64,000 nt of DNA, from the NCBI RefSeq assembly GCF_014695775.1, contig NZ_JACJOX010000028.1, forward strand, positions 186,001-250,000, read 5' to 3'. The stretch's first letter is position 1, and each line of letters opens with the position of its first letter. Below the pieces are notes generated by a model that was given only the letters and a program-made list of their open reading frames with translations, was not told where the DNA came from and searched no databases. The translations under genes were made by a program, and so were the position numbers. This document shows, one piece after another, positions 25,515 to 34,231 of the stretch. This stretch comes from Leptolyngbya sp. FACHB-60. GTDB lineage: Bacteria; Cyanobacteriota; Cyanobacteriia; Phormidesmidales; Phormidesmidaceae.

Positions 25515-26006
25515 TTAGGAGGCGATCGCCCCCGTCAGTCGGTCAATAGCGCGACGCCCCCCAAAACGCTGGGCAATAATGTCGTCGTAGGTGTCGGCAA
25601 TGGTCACTACCGAGAGAATGCAGGTCTGTAGCTCCATCAGGTCCATGTTTTCACCGCCGAGAACGCTTTCTGAGAAGAGCACCTGGTTAGCCTCGTCTAG
25701 CTGAAAGGCACCAAAGCGCATGCGGCGGTTTTCGGTAAGCAGAAAGTGCATCAGTTCACGGTCAATATTGCTGCCGATGGTGACACAGCTGGTGGCGCAC
25801 ACCGTAGCTAGATCCGCCTTTTCCCAGGGATGTACTTCCCAAGGCAGCACCTCGATCTCAACCAGGGTAGAACCGTAGAGAACATCAAACTGGGGCTGAT
25901 CTGGATAGGCCCGCAGGCTGTCTTTGAACAGGGCCGCAGTCTGGAGATAGTCGGCGACTTTGGTATAGGTAAGCGCCTGGACGTTGCTGACAAAGGAGAT
26001 GGCCAT
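25515..26006 (-). CDS. YbjN/type III secretion chaperone-like conserved protein
   Basis: The 163-residue protein has the alpha/beta pattern of YbjN-like proteins: an N-terminal helix (LQTAALFKDSLRAYPDQP), strands, HFLLTENRRMRFGAFQLDE, and a final helix ELQTCILSVVTIADTYDD. Such proteins are chaperone-like or of unknown role in cyanobacteria. No membrane segment is present. ATG 26006 has no clear ribosome-binding site. It lies downstream of the DevBCCA exporter genes on the same strand, separated by about 90 bases that carry a palindrome. Confidence 0.65.
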   Translation of the reverse strand: MAISFVSNVQALTYTKVADYLQTAALFKDSLRAYPDQPQFDVLYGSTLVEIEVLPWEVHPWEKADLATVCATSCVTIGSNIDRELMHFLLTENRRMRFGAFQLDEANQVLFSESVLGGENMDLMELQTCILSVVTIADTYDDIIAQRFGGRRAIDRLTGAIAS

Positions 26007-26038
26007 AAAAGTTTTGAGTTTTAAGTTTTGAGTTTCGT

Positions 26039-26057
26039 CGGGTGGGTACTGCCCACC
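26039..26057. repeat. REP-like palindrome, copy a
   Basis: GGGTGGGTACTGCCCACC is an imperfect palindrome of the same family as those at 28083 and 28165. It lies between the YbjN-like gene and devA. Confidence 0.5.
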
Positions 26058-26096
26058 ATCTCCTCTAGGTAAAGCAGACCGCTTTCTGCCAGCCCT

Positions 26097-26879
26097 CTAC
26101 ATAATGAACATTTTTTGATCGAGGGACTTGGGGGTGTGGGCATCGGTGAACTGCTGGGGGCTTTCGTCCGACTCCAGACGACCATCGACGAGATTGATGA
26201 TGCGATCGGCCACATCGAGAATTCGGTTATCGTGGGTGACCATCAGAATGGTGCAGCCCTTTTCGCTAGCTAGATGCTGCATCAAGGTCACTACGTCGCG
26301 GCCCGACTTTTTGTCGAGAGCGGCAGTGGGCTCGTCGGCCAAAATCAGCTTGGGCTGGTTGACCAGGGCGCGGGCGATCGCCACCCGCTGCTTTTGCCCG
26401 CCGCTCAGAGCCGCCGGTTTGTAGTCGGCCCGATCTGCAAGTCCTACCTGGCTGAGCATATCCACCGCCAGCCGCCGCTTGCCGCGAAAGTTGCCGGTGA
26501 GCTCTACCGCCATCTCCACATTTTGGGCCGCCGTCAGCGACTCAAACAGGTTGTGTGCCTGAAAGATAAAGCCAATGTTGCGGCGAATTCCGACCAGCTG
26601 GCGGTTGCCCATGCCTACCAGTTCTTGGTTGAGCACCTTAAGGCTGCCTTCGCTGGCCGATCGTAGCGCCCCAATCAGCGTCAGCAGGGTGGTTTTGCCC
26701 GAACCCGAAGGCCCAGTCATAATCACAATCTGGCCAGGGTGCAGATCGAGGCTAATGTCAAAGAGCACCTGCTTGCGCAGGTCTCCTCGGCCAAAGAAAT
26801 AGTCGAGGTGACGCACCTGCACCGAGCTGGTGGTGGCCTCAGACGCTGAGGAGGTCGTAGACAAGGGCGTAGCACTCAT
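26097..26879 (-). CDS. devA: DevA-family ABC transporter ATP-binding protein
   Basis: The 260-residue ATPase has Walker A TGPSGSGKTTLL, the signature [16 protein letters not shown], Walker B LILADEPTAALD and the H-loop MVTHDNRI. It belongs to the LolD/DevA-like group, which powers TolC-dependent export. The N-terminal 20 residues are low-complexity Ser/Thr, so a later start is possible. Its ATG overlaps the end of the upstream devC by four bases (ATGA). With two DevC permeases and DevB it should form an exporter like the heterocyst glycolipid exporter, but the substrate is unknown. Confidence 0.92.
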   Translation of the reverse strand: MSATPLSTTSSASEATTSSVQVRHLDYFFGRGDLRKQVLFDISLDLHPGQIVIMTGPSGSGKTTLLTLIGALRSASEGSLKVLNQELVGMGNRQLVGIRRNIGFIFQAHNLFESLTAAQNVEMAVELTGNFRGKRRLAVDMLSQVGLADRADYKPAALSGGQKQRVAIARALVNQPKLILADEPTAALDKKSGRDVVTLMQHLASEKGCTILMVTHDNRILDVADRIINLVDGRLESDESPQQFTDAHTPKSLDQKMFIM

Positions 26880-28048
26880 AGGCCAAATACCTCTGCGGGG
26901 TCAGTACGCTGCACCTTACGCACGGCCACAGCGCCAGAAATTAAACACATAATGAAGGTCGCTAAATATAGATTAACCACCCGCTCTAGGGTCATCTTAA
27001 ACAACAGTCCGGTGACGGTGGCCCCCAGGTTGTAGAACAGGGCGCTGATCAAAAAGCCTGGAATAAACCCCAGCACCGAGAGAATAATTGCTTCTTGAAT
27101 CACCACCCCAAATAGGTAGGCATTGTCGTAGCCGATTGCCTTGAGGGTGGCGTACTCCGACCAGTGGTCAGCCACATCGGTGTAGAGAATTTGGTAGACG
27201 AGAATGATGCCTACCACAAACCCCATAGCCGTCAGCAGCGAGAATATAAAACCAATGCTGGTGTTGACTTCCCAGTAGGTGCGCTCGCGGGCGATGAACC
27301 CTCCAGGCCCCTGCATGGGCAGGACCAGCACGTCCTTGGGCAGCCCCTCGCTGAGGGCCTGCACTAGAGGCTCGATGTCGGTGCCAGGGGTCACCCGCAG
27401 CAGGCCAATGTCGGCAGTGGCAAAGCTGCGCTCCTCTTCCTCAGGGCCGCGATTGGCAAAAAACCGCAGAAAGTTTTGGTCGCTCATGATCAAGTTGCCA
27501 TTGCCCGAGGCAAAGTCGGTGCCCAGGCTAAAGGTGCCCACAACGCGAATCTCGCGGTCAGCCAGTTCGCTGATCACCCCGGTTTCGCGGGGGCCAACTT
27601 CGTCGCGCGATCGCTCATCGATCATGGCGGTGTTGGGCAATCGCAACTCTTGCTGGCGGGCCAGTACCTCGGGCATGGGCAGCACCGGGTCGGAGGGGTT
27701 GTAGGCAATCACTCGCACCGGGCGGGTTTTGCGAGTCTCGGGGTTTTTCCAGCGGGCGTCGCTGAGGTAGATGGCGTAGGCCCCCTCCACCCCGTCAAAA
27801 GCCTGAGCCTGGTAGAGGCGGCGGCGGGCAAAGGAGCGGGGCACAAACATGTTCTCTTTCAGGCGGTTGATGATCACAATTTCGCCGTTGAGTCGCTCGA
27901 GCAGCTGGGTCTGGCTGTCGTAGAGGGCGTTTTTAAAGCCGCTAAACAAAAACATCAGCAGCACCGCAAAGGCCACCCCGGCCATTGAGGTGAGAAACTT
28001 CTTGCGATCGTGAATCAGGTTGAGGAGGGCGAGGGGGGTACGCTGCAT
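26876..28048 (-). CDS. devC: DevC-family ABC transporter permease (second of two)
   Basis: ATG 28048 (MQRTPLALLNLIHDRKKFL) fits the family start; the upstream residues derive from a palindromic repeat. The 390-residue protein has the DevC/MacB-like plan: transmembrane segment 1 (about 20-40), a large periplasmic domain, and three C-terminal segments. Landmarks are GVAFAVLLMFLFSGFKNAL, MSDQNFLRFFA, and YQILYTDVADHWSEYATLKA. It ends in VRKVQRTDPAEVFGL. It is a close paralogue of the upstream permease. Confidence 0.9.
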   Translation of the reverse strand: MQRTPLALLNLIHDRKKFLTSMAGVAFAVLLMFLFSGFKNALYDSQTQLLERLNGEIVIINRLKENMFVPRSFARRRLYQAQAFDGVEGAYAIYLSDARWKNPETRKTRPVRVIAYNPSDPVLPMPEVLARQQELRLPNTAMIDERSRDEVGPRETGVISELADREIRVVGTFSLGTDFASGNGNLIMSDQNFLRFFANRGPEEEERSFATADIGLLRVTPGTDIEPLVQALSEGLPKDVLVLPMQGPGGFIARERTYWEVNTSIGFIFSLLTAMGFVVGIILVYQILYTDVADHWSEYATLKAIGYDNAYLFGVVIQEAIILSVLGFIPGFLISALFYNLGATVTGLLFKMTLERVVNLYLATFIMCLISGAVAVRKVQRTDPAEVFGL

Positions 28049-28082
28049 GGCGCGGCTAGGAATTGTGGAGGAGCAGGCGGTA

Positions 28083-28101
28083 GGGTGGGCACTGCCCACC
28101 C
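28083..28101. repeat. REP-like palindrome, copy b
   Basis: GGGTGGGCACTGCCCACCC is a perfect 9+1+9 palindrome just upstream of the second devC. Confidence 0.65.
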
Positions 28102-28164
28102 TTGACCTTTAAGACTGAACGGATTGTTTGCTAGGTTGTGCTGGCTGGTTAAGCAGAGGTGGGT

Positions 28165-28181
28165 GGTGGGCAATGCCCACC
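28165..28181. repeat. REP-like palindrome, copy c
   Basis: GGTGGGCAATGCCCACC has the same arms as copy b with a different centre base, so the palindrome rather than the centre is conserved. Confidence 0.65.
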
Positions 28182-28437
28182 CTACTAAGAGGCTGAGACC
28201 CCGCCAGTCGAGGGCAATCAAGCAGCAGGTGGCTAGCAACCTTAGAGACTGGCTGATCCACAGCGGGAAACAGCAGCGGCAAAAAACGTCGAGTCATACG
28301 GGCGATCCTGAACGGCTGGGCGAATAGTGTGTCTTTTCGAGCAGGGCGATACATCAGGCAGTAGTTGCAGGCCGGACAACTGCCAGCAAAATCGGTTGCA
28401 GCCCAGCTCCAAGCTCTACGTTTTCTGGCGCAAGCGG

Positions 28438-29601
28438 TCATGCAAACACCTCCGCTGGGTCGGCGGTGACGGCCTTGCGCACCGAAATCAGTCCAGACAG
28501 GGCACACATCAGCACCGTCAGACTGAACACAAAGATCACTCGAAACACCGTCATCTGCATGGGCAGGGTTCCTGCCGTAGCGTTGTAGGCTAGCTGGTAA
28601 AGCCCTAGTGCCAAAATCAACCCTGGTACATAGCCCATCAGGGCCAGCAGTAGCGCTTCCTGAAGGACAGTTTTAAACAGGTAGCCACCGCTGTAGCCAA
28701 TCGCCTTGAGGGTGGCATACTCCCGCAGGTGGTCACGAATATCGGTGTAGAGAATTTGATAGACGATCACGGTGCCCACGACAAAAGAAACCACCACCCC
28801 CAGGCCAAAAATAAAGCCAATCGATGTGGTTTGAATCCAAAACCGGCTCTCTTTGGCAATGATTTCCGGTTTGGTGTAGACCTCCACATCGGCGGGCAGC
28901 TGCGCTTGCAGGGCGGCTTTGACCCGCTCGGTGTCGGCATCGGGCTCCAGCAGCACCAGCCCCAGGTTGATTTGATCCAGCGGGCGCGGGCTGAAGTAGC
29001 GGCGAAAGTTTTGGTCGCTCATAATCAGGGTGCCATCGGCGGCAAAGCCACCCCCCAGGTCGTACTGGCCGGCGATAGTAATGCGGCGGCGATCGGCCTC
29101 GGTTTCGAGACCCACGGTTTGGGGGCCAAACTCGGGGCGCGATCGCCGGTCGATAAAGGCAGCATTGGGCTGCTGAAGGGCCTGCCGTTCCTCCAAAGTA
29201 TCCAGCTCGGGCATCAGAAACACCGGGTCGCTGGGGTTGAAGGCGTAGACAAACATGGCCCGGCTGAGGCTGGTTTCGGGGTTTTTCCAGAGGGCGTATT
29301 CGGCGTAGAGGGGCATCACCTGTTGCACCCCCTCAATGCCCGCCGCTTGATACAGCCGCTCGCGGGGAAACGCCTTGGTGGAGCTGATTTCCAGCGACTG
29401 GGGCGAAATTAAAAAAATATCGCCGTTGAACTGGTCATAGAAGTTTGTGGTGGTGCTGACCAGCGCCCCCAAAAAGCCCAGATTCATAAACATCAGCAGC
29501 ACCGCAAAGGTGACCCCAGCCACAGCCACCAGCAGTCGGGGGCGATCGTGACGCAGGTTATACCAGGCTAGGGGAATGCGGGGCAGAGAGGGGAATTTCA
29601 T
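28438..29601 (-). CDS. devC: DevC-family ABC transporter permease (first of two)
   Basis: ATG 29601 is preceded by a strong AGGAGG five bases upstream; a GTG at 29607 would sit in the ribosome-binding site, so I reject it. The 387-residue protein has a transmembrane segment near 25-50, a periplasmic domain with FINRRSRPEFGP-like sequence, the MSDQNFRRYFS strand, and three C-terminal segments. It ends in VRKAVTADPAEVFA. It shares YQILYTDIRDHLREYATLKA with its paralogue. It follows devB after nine bases. Confidence 0.91.
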   Translation of the reverse strand: MKFPSLPRIPLAWYNLRHDRPRLLVAVAGVTFAVLLMFMNLGFLGALVSTTTNFYDQFNGDIFLISPQSLEISSTKAFPRERLYQAAGIEGVQQVMPLYAEYALWKNPETSLSRAMFVYAFNPSDPVFLMPELDTLEERQALQQPNAAFIDRRSRPEFGPQTVGLETEADRRRITIAGQYDLGGGFAADGTLIMSDQNFRRYFSPRPLDQINLGLVLLEPDADTERVKAALQAQLPADVEVYTKPEIIAKESRFWIQTTSIGFIFGLGVVVSFVVGTVIVYQILYTDIRDHLREYATLKAIGYSGGYLFKTVLQEALLLALMGYVPGLILALGLYQLAYNATAGTLPMQMTVFRVIFVFSLTVLMCALSGLISVRKAVTADPAEVFA

Positions 29602-29610
29602 CGCCACCTC

Positions 29611-30783
29611 CTAGGACTCAATGTCGATGGCGACGTCAACCTGGAGGTTGGTGAGCGCCGCCACCGCATCGCTCTGGTCAACCTGCACCCGCACTTCGAC
29701 TACGCGAGCGTCAGCGTTAGCGGCGGGGTCATCGTCAAGCACGTCATTTTTGGCAATTTGCAGACCAATCTCGCTGACGGTGCCGGTTAGGGTGTCGCTA
29801 AAAGCGCCGTTGCGGCTGGTAATGGTAGCAGGCTGACCCAGTTCGACCAAGCCAATGTCGGTTTCGTAGACCTCGGCCACCACCACCATCTGGCGGGTGT
29901 CGCCCAGGGCCAAGATAGGGCCATCGGCGGGAGATACAGCCTCCCCAGGGTAGGCAAAGACATCGAGCACCTGACCGGCCTGGGGCGATCGCACAATGGT
30001 GCGAGCCAGCTGGGCTTCGGCTAGGGCCAGGTTTTGGGCGGCTGAGTCGACCTGGCTGGCCACCTGGGCGCGGGTAGTGGTGGCTCGGGCCGAGGCTACC
30101 TGAGCTTGAGCGTTTCTAATGTCGCTGAGGCGGGCCTGCTCCAGCCGTTGTTTGGTCGCCTGGGCGTTGCCCAGATCGGCGCGCAAGCTATTGACGGTGG
30201 CCTGCTGGCGGTCTAGCTCTTGGCGAGAGATCGCCCCCGACTCGTTGAGTGCTTGAAATCGGGCCAGATCAATTTCAGCGACGCTCAGCTCGGCCTGGAG
30301 GCTCTCAACGGCGGATTGCTGAGCGGCGATCGCGGCCTGCTGCGGCTCGTCGATCTGACCGACTCGAGTGCTGGCCTCCTGCACCTGGGAATTGCCTAAC
30401 GTCGTCTCGGCAGCGAGCTGGGCCCGGGCCTCGGCCAGCTGACTAGCGGCCACATCGCGCTCGGCCTTACGCACGTCGTAGGTGTCGAGGTAGGCCAATA
30501 CTTGGCCCGCCTGCACCTGGTCGCCCTTCTCAACCTCGAGGCGATCGATGCGCCCAGCTTCGGCCGTGGCCACGTCAATGACGCGGCTGGCAGGCTCAAT
30601 GCGCCCTAGCGCGACCACCTTGACCTGCTGCGGGGGCGGCAGCTCGGCCTGCTCGCGGGCGGCCTGGCGGCTTTGCATGACGTTGCGCACCGCTACGGTA
30701 GACCCTGCCCCCACAAGCAGCAGGGCACCAATCAACAGCCAAAAACTCGGCTTTCTCCAGGGCTGAATCGGGTGAGTAGACAT
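29611..30783 (-). CDS. devB: DevB/HlyD-family membrane fusion protein
   Basis: ATG 30783 (MSTHPIQPWRKP) gives 390 residues. A single transmembrane segment (residues 13-32) anchors it; then come a barrel/lipoyl half (VVALGRIEPASRVIDV and VEKGDQVQAGQVLAYLDTYD), a long coiled-coil hairpin (about 100-270, very Ala/Gln rich), the second lipoyl half (RSPQAGQVLDVFAYPGE) and a membrane-proximal domain. It would link the DevC/DevA pump to an outer-membrane TolC-type channel. It is the first gene of the devB-devC-devC-devA unit and has a promoter-like sequence just upstream. Confidence 0.92.
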   Translation of the reverse strand: MSTHPIQPWRKPSFWLLIGALLLVGAGSTVAVRNVMQSRQAAREQAELPPPQQVKVVALGRIEPASRVIDVATAEAGRIDRLEVEKGDQVQAGQVLAYLDTYDVRKAERDVAASQLAEARAQLAAETTLGNSQVQEASTRVGQIDEPQQAAIAAQQSAVESLQAELSVAEIDLARFQALNESGAISRQELDRQQATVNSLRADLGNAQATKQRLEQARLSDIRNAQAQVASARATTTRAQVASQVDSAAQNLALAEAQLARTIVRSPQAGQVLDVFAYPGEAVSPADGPILALGDTRQMVVVAEVYETDIGLVELGQPATITSRNGAFSDTLTGTVSEIGLQIAKNDVLDDDPAANADARVVEVRVQVDQSDAVAALTNLQVDVAIDIES

Positions 30784-30807
30784 AGGCGCATAGGACAACT
30801 GCACTGA

Positions 30808-30835
30808 ATTTAACTGAACGGTGTAGTTTAGTCAA
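30808..30835 (-). promoter_or_regulatory. Candidate sigma70-type promoter of the DevBCCA unit
   Basis: On the minus strand TTGACT (30835-30830) and TTAAAT (30813-30808) are separated by 16 bases, about 25 bases before the devB ATG. The -35 is close to consensus. It would give a very short leader. Confidence 0.4.
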
Positions 30836-30941
30836 TGGGCACAGACAACGCGATCGAGGCGAAACCCTAGGGCGATCGCTAGGTATTGCCCATCAAATCT
30901 TTGAGCAGGCAAAGTTCGGAATTAGTTGTCGTCAACGGCCC

Positions 30942-32033
30942 CTAGGGAGGCGGGCTAAATGCTGGAGTTCCAGCGGTTTCAGGTGTTGCCGTTGAAGGTT
31001 CAGCAGGTGTCGTCGCTGAAGGTTCAACAGGTGCCGCCGCTGAAGGTTCAACAGATGTTGCCGCTGAAGGTTCAACTGCTGGAGCGCCAACCGTTAGAGG
31101 CCCTTCAGCTGGTGAGGTAGCCGTAGCCGGGATGTCTGGCAACGGATTGACCACCCCAGGCGGCGCATCGTTGAGGCGCATCAGCTCTTCCACTGGGGTA
31201 GAAGGAGTTGCAAGCAGCGGATCTTCTACGCTTGGGAGGCTGGCGTTAGGGGCAAAGTCGTTAATTAAGACAGGGTCTAAAATGGCGTTTTCGGCATTAA
31301 AGGGAGTCTGCTGACGTAGAGTGCGCAGTAGGTCGGGGCGTACAGCGGCCAGGGGGTCATGGGGGGCAGGACGGTAGGTGGGGTCGTCTAGGTGCAGGTC
31401 CGCCATCAAGGCACTAGTTTGATAAAACGCCAGCAGGTCAAACTCCACAACCTCCCAGCCACCGCCGCCAATAAAGGCCATTTGCCCCCCATAGAGCGCC
31501 AGCTCCTGGCCTGTTTCGGCTGCCGTCACCAGCACCGGGGCTGTGGGCGAGTCGGCCAGGGCCATCACCAGGGTCAGCTGCCGAGAGGGTACGTAACGCA
31601 CAACCACAGCCGTGCTGTTGAGCCCTACCGTGGCGTTCGGTGTTTGAACCGTTGTCCGCCCTTGATTGGGGGGCACGAACAGGGCGACTGTGCCTTGACT
31701 CAGCAGCAGTCGACGGGTGTCAGGCCAAAACCGCAGGCTGGCCTGCTCGCCTACCCGCGTCAGCGACCCATCGTTGAAGAGCACCTCGGCCCTAGCCGCC
31801 GCGCTGGTGTTCAGGGTTTCCCCTGGGCAAAAGCAGTCGGCCACGGCGGCTGATCGGGTGTTGCCGCCGGCGGAAACCAGGCTAACTTGATAGGTGCGAG
31901 TCCTTAAATTGGCCCAGGCCCAAGGCACCTCTGCCAGAGCTGGAGATGCGATCGCAGTACTGCCCATAACTGCCAGCAGCACTGCCGAAAAACCATTGGT
32001 ACAAAAAACCATAGCTTGGTGAAGAGTGACCAC
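30942..32033 (-). CDS. FecR-domain secreted protein with C-terminal octapeptide repeats
   Basis: The frame opens at GTG 32033; ATG 32012 is possible. A signal peptide precedes SPALAEV, followed by a FecR domain (about residues 50-165: GETLNTSAAARAEVLFNDGS, QGTVALFVPPNQGRTTVQTP, NATVGLNSTAVVVRYVP). The last ~70 residues are Pro/Thr/Ala-rich, with four EPSAxxxx octapeptides encoded by a 24-base tandem repeat. Periplasmic FecR proteins in cyanobacteria often pair with outer-membrane proteins, and here a beta-barrel gene is divergent. Its role is probably structural or sensory. Confidence 0.8.
   Translation of the reverse strand: MVTLHQAMVFCTNGFSAVLLAVMGSTAIASPALAEVPWAWANLRTRTYQVSLVSAGGNTRSAAVADCFCPGETLNTSAAARAEVLFNDGSLTRVGEQASLRFWPDTRRLLLSQGTVALFVPPNQGRTTVQTPNATVGLNSTAVVVRYVPSRQLTLVMALADSPTAPVLVTAAETGQELALYGGQMAFIGGGGWEVVEFDLLAFYQTSALMADLHLDDPTYRPAPHDPLAAVRPDLLRTLRQQTPFNAENAILDPVLINDFAPNASLPSVEDPLLATPSTPVEELMRLNDAPPGVVNPLPDIPATATSPAEGPLTVGAPAVEPSAATSVEPSAAAPVEPSATTPAEPSTATPETAGTPAFSPPP
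30991..31086 (-). repeat. 24-base tandem repeat in the FecR gene
   Basis: Four units of 24 bases (consensus on the + strand GCTGAAGGTTCAACAGGTGC and CGCC) encode EPSA-type octapeptides. The unit length is a multiple of three, so copy number can change without frameshift. Confidence 0.8.
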
Positions 32034-32397
32034 GAATTACAGCAGGCCTCTGGCCCTAAGGTAGATGCGGCCAAATGCCCTAGCCCCTAAGCTGCCAGGG
32101 TAATTGTGCGTAGAATACCCAAATAGTGGCAGTTGAGCGCTAAGGGTAATACCATCAACTCAAAATTTGTGCAGCACCGTCGCTGTTTTGGCAGAGTTCT
32201 GGCAAACTGGGCGCTATCGAAGCGGAGGCTTAGCTCCATGGTAGGGGTTGCGCAGCCCAATTCAGGGCGATTCATAAATGTTGTGTTCTCTTTAGATTAA
32301 AACTTTAATAAATTTGAGCCTTTTTTTCGGGAATCACCAGCAAGATCAGTGATTCTGCTGGTGACAGGAAAACAACGTTATATCCGGGCAGACTTCA
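32034..32397. promoter_or_regulatory. Divergent intergenic region with hairpin
   Basis: This 364-base spacer must carry promoters for both the FecR gene and the beta-barrel gene. An AT-rich block lies at 32280-32330. TCACCAGCA (32334-32342) and TGCTGGTGA (32356-32364) form a nine-base inverted repeat that could be an operator or a leader hairpin for the + strand gene. No further site is assigned. Confidence 0.4.
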
Positions 32398-33681
32398 TTG
32401 GTTAAGCGGCACCACTCCCTCCCCCTGGCGTTAATTGGCTTTGGCCTGCTCTGCAGCGGCGTCCTGCCGGACCGCGCTAGGGCAGATCAGCTGAGCCCTC
32501 CGGCGGCCCCTGCCGCTAATGTTGAGGTGATGACCTCGCCCCCGATCGAGGCGGCTGCGGCCCCTATTCAGGCCCCATTGTCAGTCCCTCTCTCTGCATC
32601 CGGGGATCTGGCTGTGACCCTAGCCCCAGCCACCGAGGGAGAGCCAACTGAGGAGGCAGCGGCCGAGCCACTGAGCGTTGACTCAGTTGGTTTCAGTCCG
32701 GCGATTGCCCCCGACCAGGCCCTTGGCACCCAGACTTATCTAACCGCTGCGGCCGCGTTGGCTCCGCTAGCCCAGACCCAGACCCCGGCATCCCTGGCCC
32801 AGACTAACCCCGCTGTCGACCCCACAGTTCAAGACCCCGAGCTGGGAGTCATTCAGGTGCGTAGCCTGCTAGAGGATAACGACCTGGGGATTTTGCGCAT
32901 TCGCGAGCAGCCTGAGATCCCGGTGGCGTCTCCGCGGCCCCCAGCAAAAATTGGGTTTTTCTCGGCCCGCTTGGCGATCGCTAACAGTGACAATATTTTG
33001 CTGGCCGTCGACGATGTGGGCGGGCTGACTGGCGACACCTTTCTGCGTCCCTCAATCGGTTTTGGCGTCTACCCTGCCCTCGGGCCGCAAACCGCCTTAA
33101 TTGCCACCGCTGACTACGGGCTACAGCGCTACAGTGCCCAGTCATCACTCAACTACGACGATCTGCGGCTGCGGGTGGGGCTGCGTCAGGGGTTGACCCC
33201 ACGCAGCTACGGGCAGCTAATTTTTACCTACCAAGAGCTGTACCGCCCTGGGGCCAATCGGGGAAGATTCTTCAAAAATACGGCTCTGGGCCTCACCTTA
33301 GGTCGCCGCGACTCCATTACGCCAAAGCTGGCCCTCGACACCTACTACCTGCTTCAGTTCAATGGGGCTCAGTCGACCAGCAGCGGCACTGCCACCGACT
33401 TTAGCCGCTTCTTTCAGTCAGCCGGAGGTTACCTGGGCTACGACATCACTCCCGACCTGCAAGCGGGCATCAGCTACCAGCTCAACTTCATTGACTACAC
33501 CGCCCAAGATCGCTACGACACCTTTCAGCAGGTGCTGGGGCAGGTGGTTTACCGCATTAGCCCCAACCTGCGGTTCAACGTCTACGGCGGCGTTAGCTTT
33601 GGCCGCTCCTCTGAGCCCCGGGTGCAGTTTAACGACACCTTTTTTGGCGCTGCGATCGACGCCACGATACCCTTGTTCTAG
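32398..33681 (+). CDS. Outer-membrane beta-barrel protein
   Basis: The gene starts at TTG 32398, because a signal peptide (MVKRHHSLPLALIGFGLL, ending RARA) immediately follows and no ATG precedes it. Residues 30-165 are a low-complexity Ala/Pro/Glu region. From about residue 175 to the C-terminal phenylalanine, amphipathic strands alternate (FFSARLAIANSDNILLA, TALIATADYGLQRYSA, YGQLIFTYQELYRPG), ending FGAAIDATIPLF, a typical barrel C-terminus. This suggests a surface-exposed barrel in the outer membrane. Channel or adhesion function cannot be decided. Divergent from the FecR gene. Confidence 0.78.
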   Translation: MVKRHHSLPLALIGFGLLCSGVLPDRARADQLSPPAAPAANVEVMTSPPIEAAAAPIQAPLSVPLSASGDLAVTLAPATEGEPTEEAAAEPLSVDSVGFSPAIAPDQALGTQTYLTAAAALAPLAQTQTPASLAQTNPAVDPTVQDPELGVIQVRSLLEDNDLGILRIREQPEIPVASPRPPAKIGFFSARLAIANSDNILLAVDDVGGLTGDTFLRPSIGFGVYPALGPQTALIATADYGLQRYSAQSSLNYDDLRLRVGLRQGLTPRSYGQLIFTYQELYRPGANRGRFFKNTALGLTLGRRDSITPKLALDTYYLLQFNGAQSTSSGTATDFSRFFQSAGGYLGYDITPDLQAGISYQLNFIDYTAQDRYDTFQQVLGQVVYRISPNLRFNVYGGVSFGRSSEPRVQFNDTFFGAAIDATIPLF

Positions 33682-33890
33682 CCAGACGTTGTTTCGATGT
33701 CACCGTTGACAGCGCCGTTTGTTCTTAGTCGCATTGACGGGGGGCTGCTGGTGGTCTGTAGTGCCCTTCGGCCCCTGTTCACAATTCAGGCACGCAGTTG
33801 CTAGGCAACCCCGGCACCCTAGTGGTATGGCTGTAGCCGTGTAAATTAGAGCATAAATCATAGAGGCGGAGACATTTCCACCTGAGTGCC
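33682..33890. other. Intergenic, no feature recognised
   Basis: No gene or clear hairpin is seen after the barrel gene. Confidence 0.35.
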
Positions 33891-34190
33891 ATGCCAAAAC
33901 CCTACAGCCTCGATCTATGACAAAAGGTCATCGACGCTATCAAACTGGATGGGATGAAGATCAAAGCCAGTGTGGTCTTTGGAATCAGTCGTAACGCTAT
34001 CGACTTGTGGTTCAAGTGAAAAGCCGCAACCGGTAGCTTAGCCCTCAAGTCAACTCAAATGCATTCCGTTCGCGACGGATTACCGATTGAGACGAGTTTT
34101 GTGCCTTTGCCGACCAGCATCGTCATAGCACCCAAGCAGAGATGGCGGAGTGTTGGCCGGGTCAGATGAGCCAACTCTTACAGATATGGG
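33891..34190 (+). pseudogene. IS630-family transposase remnant
   Basis: From ATG 33891 the frame reads MPKPYSLDL, stop, QKVIDAIKLDGMKIKA and VFGISRNAIDLWFK, stop, KAATGSL, then after a frameshift ITD, stop, DEFCAFADQHRHSTQAEMAE. This is the helix-turn-helix N-terminus of an IS630-family transposase with several nonsense changes and one frameshift. The catalytic DDE part is missing, so it is dead. Confidence 0.75.
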
Positions 34191-34231
34191 TGCCACCGCG
34201 TTTAAGACACTGCATCACAACTGCTCCTTAA

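Larger units (their letters stand above)
28049..28437. other. 389-base gap inside the exporter unit, with palindromes
   Basis: The gap separates the two devC genes. It contains the REP-like palindromes at 28083 and 28165. A minus-strand frame starting at an ATGA overlap with devC would encode about 110 residues with a CPACNYC motif, but its 3' part runs through the palindrome and it looks non-coding. I see no promoter that can be assigned. Confidence 0.4.

Noticed and set aside
28109..28507. Minus-strand frame overlapping the end of devC, with a CPACNYC motif
   Set aside because: It begins at an ATGA overlap, but it runs through a REP-like palindrome and its composition is unlike a real protein. 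No ribosome-binding site is visible.
30991..31086. Tandem repeat considered as a CRISPR array
   Set aside because: The 24-base units are contiguous, without spacers, and encode EPSA octapeptides in the FecR protein.
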